Shown here piece after piece: positions 36,734 to 40,868 of a stretch of DNA of 40,868 nucleotides (position 1 is its first letter; every line of letters begins with the position of its first letter). The notes below the pieces were generated by a model. The model was not told the origin of the DNA, made no database searches, and saw nothing but the letters and a program-made list of their open reading frames with translations. The stretch covers positions 1 through 40,868 of the forward strand of contig UBXM01000013.1 in assembly GCA_900469445.1 (NCBI GenBank). Reading direction: 5' to 3'. The translations under genes and the position numbers were made by a program. Source of the DNA: Hyphomicrobiales bacterium. GTDB taxonomy: Bacteria; Pseudomonadota; Alphaproteobacteria; Rhizobiales; Rhizobiaceae.

Positions 36734-39700
36734 GATCCTCAACGACGATCTGTCCACAGAGGGCGATCTGCCAACCGGCGATGAACCGAAGCAATGGATC
36801 GACTGGACCACGCTGCAGCAATCGCGCGCCTCGGATCCGGCAAGCTCCGCCTGGGTTTCCGCCAATGCCGGTTCGGGCAAGACACATGTACTGACGCAAC
36901 GGGTGATCCGGCTGCTGCTTGCCGGTTGCCGTCCCTCCTCCATTTTGTGCCTGACCTATACGAAGGCAGCAGCATCGGAAATGTCGAACCGTGTCTTTCA
37001 ACGGCTGTCAGAATGGACGGTGCTTTCCGACGACGAGCTGCGCAAGCGGATAACCGCGATCGAAGGTGTTGAGCCGGATTCGCTGAAGCTGGCCGAGGCG
37101 CGCAGGCTTTTCGCCAAGGCGCTGGAGACGCCGGGTGGACTGAAGATCCAGACGATCCATGCCTTCTGCGAGGCTCTGCTGCACCAGTTTCCGCTGGAGG
37201 CGAATGTCGCCGGGCATTTTTCCGTGCTCGACGACCGGGCGGCTTCTGCGCTTCTGGCAGAGGCTCGACGTTCGCTTTTGACCGCGACTTCGGCGGAGGA
37301 TGATCCGGATCTGGCGGAAGCCTTTGCGCATGTGCTGGATCTCGGCGACGAGTTCGGGCTGGAGGCGCTGCTTGCCGATATCGTTTCGAACCGGACCGCG
37401 ATCCGACGTTTCACGGCAGCGGCCGAACGGCATGGCGGTATCGGGCCGGAGCTGAAACGCATTCTCGGCCTTGATGCCGCCGATACGGAAGAGAGTGTCG
37501 CCGCCGGCTATTGGCCGCTTCCGGGGCTTTCGGGCATCACACTCGATCTCTATCTCTCGCTTGCCGACCAGGCGGGCGGCGCCAAGGTGACCGAGGTCGC
37601 CTATGGACTGCGTCTAGTGATGAAGGAGCCGGACGCCTTCAAGCGGGCGGATTATCTCGACTCCATCTTCCTGACCGCAAAGGGCACGGTGAAGGCCGAC
37701 AGTTCGCTGGTGGCAAAAGCGATGCTGAAGCCGGCACCGGAACTGCTAAGCGCGATCGACGCGGCACGAAACCACGTGTTTGCCTGCCGCGACCGGTTGC
37801 GGTTGATCCGCATGTTTTCCGCGACCAAGGCGGCACTGACGCTGGCAGCACGGTTGACCGAGGATTATGAGGAGCTGAAGAGGCGCCGCAGCCTGCTCGA
37901 TTTCGAGGATCTGATTGCAAGGACCGCCGATCTTCTGACCCGCGACGGCGTGGGCGCCTGGGTACATTACAAGCTCGATCAGGGCATCGATCATATCCTG
38001 GTCGACGAGGCGCAGGATACCAGCCCGATCCAGTGGACGGTGATCAAGTCGCTGGCGGAGGATTTCTATTCCGGCACCAGTGCCCGCGACACATTGCGGA
38101 CGATCTTTGCCGTGGGTGACGAGAAACAGTCGATCTACTCTTTTCAGGGGGCGCGGCCGGAACGGTTTGCCGAAGAGCGCAGCGCCACCCAGAGACAGGT
38201 AACTGGCAGCGGCCAGCCGTTTCACGCGATCCGCCTGCCGCTTTCCTTCCGGTCTACGGCAGATGTGCTGTCCGCCGTCGACCAGGTGTTTTCGCTGGAG
38301 GAGAATGCCAAGGGTCTTTCAGCAATTGGCGATGCCGTGCAGCACCGGTCCAACAGGATGGGCCATGCCGGGGCCGTTGATCTCTGGGATGTCGTGGCGC
38401 CCGAAGTTTCCGAGCAGGAAGAGGACTGGACGGCGCCTTTCGATTCGACGCCGGACAAGGCACCGGCCGCGATCCTTGCAACCCGGATAGCCGATCGGAT
38501 CGGGGCGATGATCGGCCACGAGACGGTGATCGAAAAGGGCGTGGAACGGCCGATCGAGCCGGGCGACATTCTGGTTCTGGTGCGCAAGCGCGATGCTTTC
38601 GTCAATGCGCTGACCCGGGCCTTGAAGCGGCGCGACAATATTCCGGTCGCCGGTGCCGACCGCCTTCGGCTGACCAGCCATATCGCGGTGCAGGATCTGC
38701 TCGCGCTTGGACGTTTCATGCTTTTGCCGCAGGACGATCTTTCGCTGGCGGCGCTTTTGAAGAGCCCGCTCTTCGATCTTTCCGAAGAGGATGTGTTCGA
38801 AGTCGCGGCTCTGCGTGGCGAAAACACCAGTGCCTGGTCCGAGCTCAACCGGCTTTCCGAAGAGCAGCCGCTGCGGTTCCGCGATGCTGCCGACAGGCTG
38901 CAGCATCTGCTGGCCCTTTCCCGGCTGCTCAGCCCGCATGATCTTTATGCGCGGATTCTTGGGCAATATGGCGGGCGGCGCAAATTTTTGGGCCGGCTTG
39001 GTACCGAGGCAGGCGATATTCTCGACGAATTCCTGACCTTTGCGCTGGACCATGAAACATCCGGCCTGCCCGGGCTTCAGGCCTTCGTTTCGACACTGGA
39101 GCTGGAAAGCCCGGAGGTAAAACGCGAGCAGGATGGCGGTCGCAACGAGGTGCGGATCATGACCGTGCATGCCTCCAAGGGGCTTGAGGCACCAGTCGTG
39201 TTTCTCGTCGACAGCAATTCGAAATCCTTCATTTCCTCGCATGTGCCGAAATTCCGGCTGATCAAGACGGCGCAGGGCGATGTTCCCGCATGGCTGCCCG
39301 GCAAGACGCTTTCGAATGCGCTGACCAGTGCCGACGAAGAACGGCTGAAGACGCTGTCGGAAGAAGAATATCGGCGGCTGCTTTATGTCGGCATGACACG
39401 GGCGGCTGACCGGCTGATCGTCTGCGGTTATCGCGGCGTGCGGGACAACCCGGACAGCTGGCAGGCGATGATCGCGCGGGCTCTATCGCTCGATGAAGAA
39501 CATTGCAGCGCCGCCACGTTCAGCGGGCCGGACGGCGAATGGGGCGGATTGACATGGCGGCTGCCCGCTAGCGGCGCAAGCGTGAAACGGGCTGAAGCCG
39601 AGCAGCATGTGGCTCTCGAAAAACCGGCCCTGCCGAGCGACCTGTCACGCCCCCTGCCCCCGCAGAAAATACTGCCGCGGCCGCTCAGCCCATCGGGTGC

Positions 39701-40298
39701 TGGGGTGATGGTCGATGACGATGCGGATGACCTGATCGTCACCTCTCCGCTCTTCGGCGACAAGGTGGCGGGCAGTCTGGCGCTACAGAAGGGCAAGCTG
39801 GTTCATCGCATGCTGCAGATGCTGACGGAATTTTCCGACACCGAGCGTGAAACAGCGGCCCATCGGTATGCCGAGCGGGCTGCGCGTTTCTGGCCCAAGC
39901 CCGAGCGGGAGAAGCTTGTCTTGAGCGTCATGTCGGTCCTGTCGCATGCCGATCTTGCACCGGTATTTTCCGCCCGCAGCCAGTCGGAAGTGTCGATCAT
40001 GGGGACACTTGCGCTGGAGGGACAGGATTTTGCGATTTCCGGACGTATCGACCGGCTGGTCGAGACGGAAGGCCGGGTGATCATCATGGACTACAAGACC
40101 AATCGCAAGCCACCTGCCGACGCCGAGGCCGTGCCGCTGGCGCATCGAGCGCAGCTCGCCATCTATCGCGAGATCCTCAAGCCGCTTTATCCCGGCAAGG
40201 CGGTCGATTGCGTGCTGGTCTATACTGAGACTGCGGAAGTCATCACTTTACCTGTCGAGCTGATGTCACGCTCGCTTGCTGAGCTCAAGACAAAGTGA
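36726..40298 (+). CDS. addA: AddA, helicase-nuclease subunit of AddAB
   Basis: The 1190-aa UvrD-type (superfamily 1) helicase has Walker A SANAGSGKTHVL (near residues 45-56), LTYTKAAASEM, Walker B LVDEAQDTSP (near 425), GDEKQSIYSFQGA, the motif MTVHASKGLEAPVVF and YVGMTRAADRL. The C-terminal RecB-type nuclease domain has GRIDRLVETEGRVIIMDYKTN near residue 1120. Thus both AddA and AddB carry nuclease motifs, as expected. The ATG at 36726 has GAGAGGG upstream and overlaps the addB stop by 8 nt, so the subunits are translationally coupled. The 72-nt gap to trxA lacks a terminator. Confidence 0.97.
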   Translation: MSEILNDDLSTEGDLPTGDEPKQWIDWTTLQQSRASDPASSAWVSANAGSGKTHVLTQRVIRLLLAGCRPSSILCLTYTKAAASEMSNRVFQRLSEWTVLSDDELRKRITAIEGVEPDSLKLAEARRLFAKALETPGGLKIQTIHAFCEALLHQFPLEANVAGHFSVLDDRAASALLAEARRSLLTATSAEDDPDLAEAFAHVLDLGDEFGLEALLADIVSNRTAIRRFTAAAERHGGIGPELKRILGLDAADTEESVAAGYWPLPGLSGITLDLYLSLADQAGGAKVTEVAYGLRLVMKEPDAFKRADYLDSIFLTAKGTVKADSSLVAKAMLKPAPELLSAIDAARNHVFACRDRLRLIRMFSATKAALTLAARLTEDYEELKRRRSLLDFEDLIARTADLLTRDGVGAWVHYKLDQGIDHILVDEAQDTSPIQWTVIKSLAEDFYSGTSARDTLRTIFAVGDEKQSIYSFQGARPERFAEERSATQRQVTGSGQPFHAIRLPLSFRSTADVLSAVDQVFSLEENAKGLSAIGDAVQHRSNRMGHAGAVDLWDVVAPEVSEQEEDWTAPFDSTPDKAPAAILATRIADRIGAMIGHETVIEKGVERPIEPGDILVLVRKRDAFVNALTRALKRRDNIPVAGADRLRLTSHIAVQDLLALGRFMLLPQDDLSLAALLKSPLFDLSEEDVFEVAALRGENTSAWSELNRLSEEQPLRFRDAADRLQHLLALSRLLSPHDLYARILGQYGGRRKFLGRLGTEAGDILDEFLTFALDHETSGLPGLQAFVSTLELESPEVKREQDGGRNEVRIMTVHASKGLEAPVVFLVDSNSKSFISSHVPKFRLIKTAQGDVPAWLPGKTLSNALTSADEERLKTLSEEEYRRLLYVGMTRAADRLIVCGYRGVRDNPDSWQAMIARALSLDEEHCSAATFSGPDGEWGGLTWRLPASGASVKRAEAEQHVALEKPALPSDLSRPLPPQKILPRPLSPSGAGVMVDDDADDLIVTSPLFGDKVAGSLALQKGKLVHRMLQMLTEFSDTERETAAHRYAERAARFWPKPEREKLVLSVMSVLSHADLAPVFSARSQSEVSIMGTLALEGQDFAISGRIDRLVETEGRVIIMDYKTNRKPPADAEAVPLAHRAQLAIYREILKPLYPGKAVDCVLVYTETAEVITLPVELMSRSLAELKTK

Positions 40299-40370
40299 CA
40301 TGACGGACATTGAAAATGATCAATGCCGATCTCACATTTGCAGCAACGAAGAATCGTAAAGGAGAGCCCT

Positions 40371-40691
40371 ATGGCTACCGTTAAGGTCGATACCAACAAT
40401 TTTCAGGCAGAAGTTCTCAACTCCGCCGAGCCGGTTGTCGTGGATTTCTGGGCTGAATGGTGCGGCCCGTGCAAGATGATCGCTCCGAGCCTGGAAGAGA
40501 TCGCAACCGAGCTTTCCGGCAAGGTGAAGGTCGCCAAGCTGAACATCGACGAAAACCCGGAACTGGCTGCCCAGTTCGGCGTTCGCTCGATCCCGACGCT
40601 TGCCATGTTCAAGGGCGGCGAAGTGGCCGATATCAAGGTTGGCGCCGCGCCGAAGACCGCGCTGTCCGCCTGGATTTCCGGCGCTGCCTAA
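40371..40691 (+). CDS. trxA: Thioredoxin
   Basis: The 106-aa classical thioredoxin has the redox motif WCGPC (Cys31, Cys34), the preceding VVDFWAE with the buried Asp, and the cis-proline SIPTL. It reduces cytoplasmic protein disulfides. AAAGGAG lies 6 nt before ATG 40371, a near-ideal site. It follows addA by 72 nt and probably has its own promoter in or before that gap. Its stop codon lies in a small hairpin (AAACACTT at 40690-40697 with AAGTGTTT at 40702-40709), then a parS-like site and an intrinsic terminator. Confidence 0.98.
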   Translation: MATVKVDTNNFQAEVLNSAEPVVVDFWAEWCGPCKMIAPSLEEIATELSGKVKVAKLNIDENPELAAQFGVRSIPTLAMFKGGEVADIKVGAAPKTALSAWISGAA

Positions 40692-40704
40692 ACACTTAAA
40701 AAAG

Positions 40705-40720
40705 TGTTTCACGTGAATCC
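40705..40720. promoter_or_regulatory. parS-like ParB-binding site downstream of trxA
   Basis: TGTTTCACGTGAATCC is identical over all 16 bases to the site in addB and matches 14 of 16 positions of the parS consensus. It lies in the non-coding gap between the trxA stop and its terminator, so coding constraint does not explain it. Confidence 0.72.
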
Positions 40721-40751
40721 AAAACCCGGCTGGGAAATCAGCCGGGTTTTT
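40721..40751 (+). terminator. Intrinsic terminator of trxA
   Basis: AAAACCCGGCT (40721-40731) pairs with AGCCGGGTTTT (40740-40750) across an 8-nt loop and ends in a T-run. The A-run on the 5' side would make it work in both directions. The remaining 117 bases of the window show no gene I can support. Confidence 0.88.
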
Positions 40752-40868
40752 GTTTGTCTGGAAGGTGCCTATCCGAAGACAGAGTCCTCCCTTGGCGATC
40801 TTGGTCTTTTCAGTTTCGGCCGGGACACGTCGGGTGCCTCGAATTGATTTTTTATAATGACACTCGGC

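Noticed and set aside
37773..37778. CACGTG in addA
   Set aside because: Flanks (GAAAC left, TTTGC right) do not match the parS half-sites.
40769..40868. Minus-strand frame entering from the right edge and ending at TAG (40771-40769)
   Set aside because: Only about 32 residues with a basic, proline-rich tail are visible; I cannot recognise a family, and another minus frame also ends just inside the edge. Sequence beyond the window is needed.

Overview
The window looks like a chromosomal segment of a Rhizobiaceae bacterium (Rhizobium/Agrobacterium/Neorhizobium/Sinorhizobium group). The basis is GC-rich coding with few spacers, an ActS/ActR redox pair, a chvI-chvG-hprK-EIIA(Man)-ptsH cluster, a hisB-DUF2628-hisHAFE-coaA run and an ahcY-divL-tsaE-addB-addA-trxA run. 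From memory these blocks sit near the chromosomal origin in Agrobacterium and Sinorhizobium. The species cannot be told from sequence alone. No insertion sequence, prophage, CRISPR, tRNA or rRNA was seen.

Layout. 1-4.8 kb: hrpB helicase, then actS and actR. 4.8-6.2 kb: mmcB (minus) and an L,D-transpeptidase lipoprotein (plus). 6.2-15.1 kb: a minus-strand block of glcB, a lone hydantoinase/oxoprolinase-like protein, a cytochrome P450, a DUF1402 protein with lytic-transglycosylase-like motifs, hslU and hslV. 15.3-20 kb: the plus-strand histidine operon ending in coaA. 20-22.8 kb: alkB, arfB and pckA (minus). 23.1-27 kb: chvI, chvG, a short hprK, EIIA(Man) and HPr, coupling an envelope/acid two-component system to a regulatory PTS. 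27-40.7 kb: ahcY, a DivL-type kinase with tyrosine at the phospho-acceptor position, a TsaE-sugar-kinase fusion, a MurU-like nucleotidyltransferase, addB, addA and trxA.

How the genes work together. Several loci concern the envelope: L,D-transpeptidase, the DUF1402 candidate muralytic enzyme, ChvGI, and the kinase/nucleotidyltransferase pair resembling the AmgK-MurU MurNAc recycling route. Others handle DNA repair (MmcB, AlkB, AddAB), proteostasis (HslUV, ArfB) and central carbon flow (GlcB, PckA).

Most notable non-coding signals. (i) Three ParB/parS-like sites share GTTYCACGTGAATC, at 21122, 36052 and 40705; two are identical over 16 bp. (ii) A perfect 9-bp-arm palindrome abuts the predicted ahcY promoter. 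(iii) Two CG-centred operator-like sites lie 30 bp apart between pckA and chvI. (iv) A perfect palindrome spans the hrpB stop codon upstream of actS.
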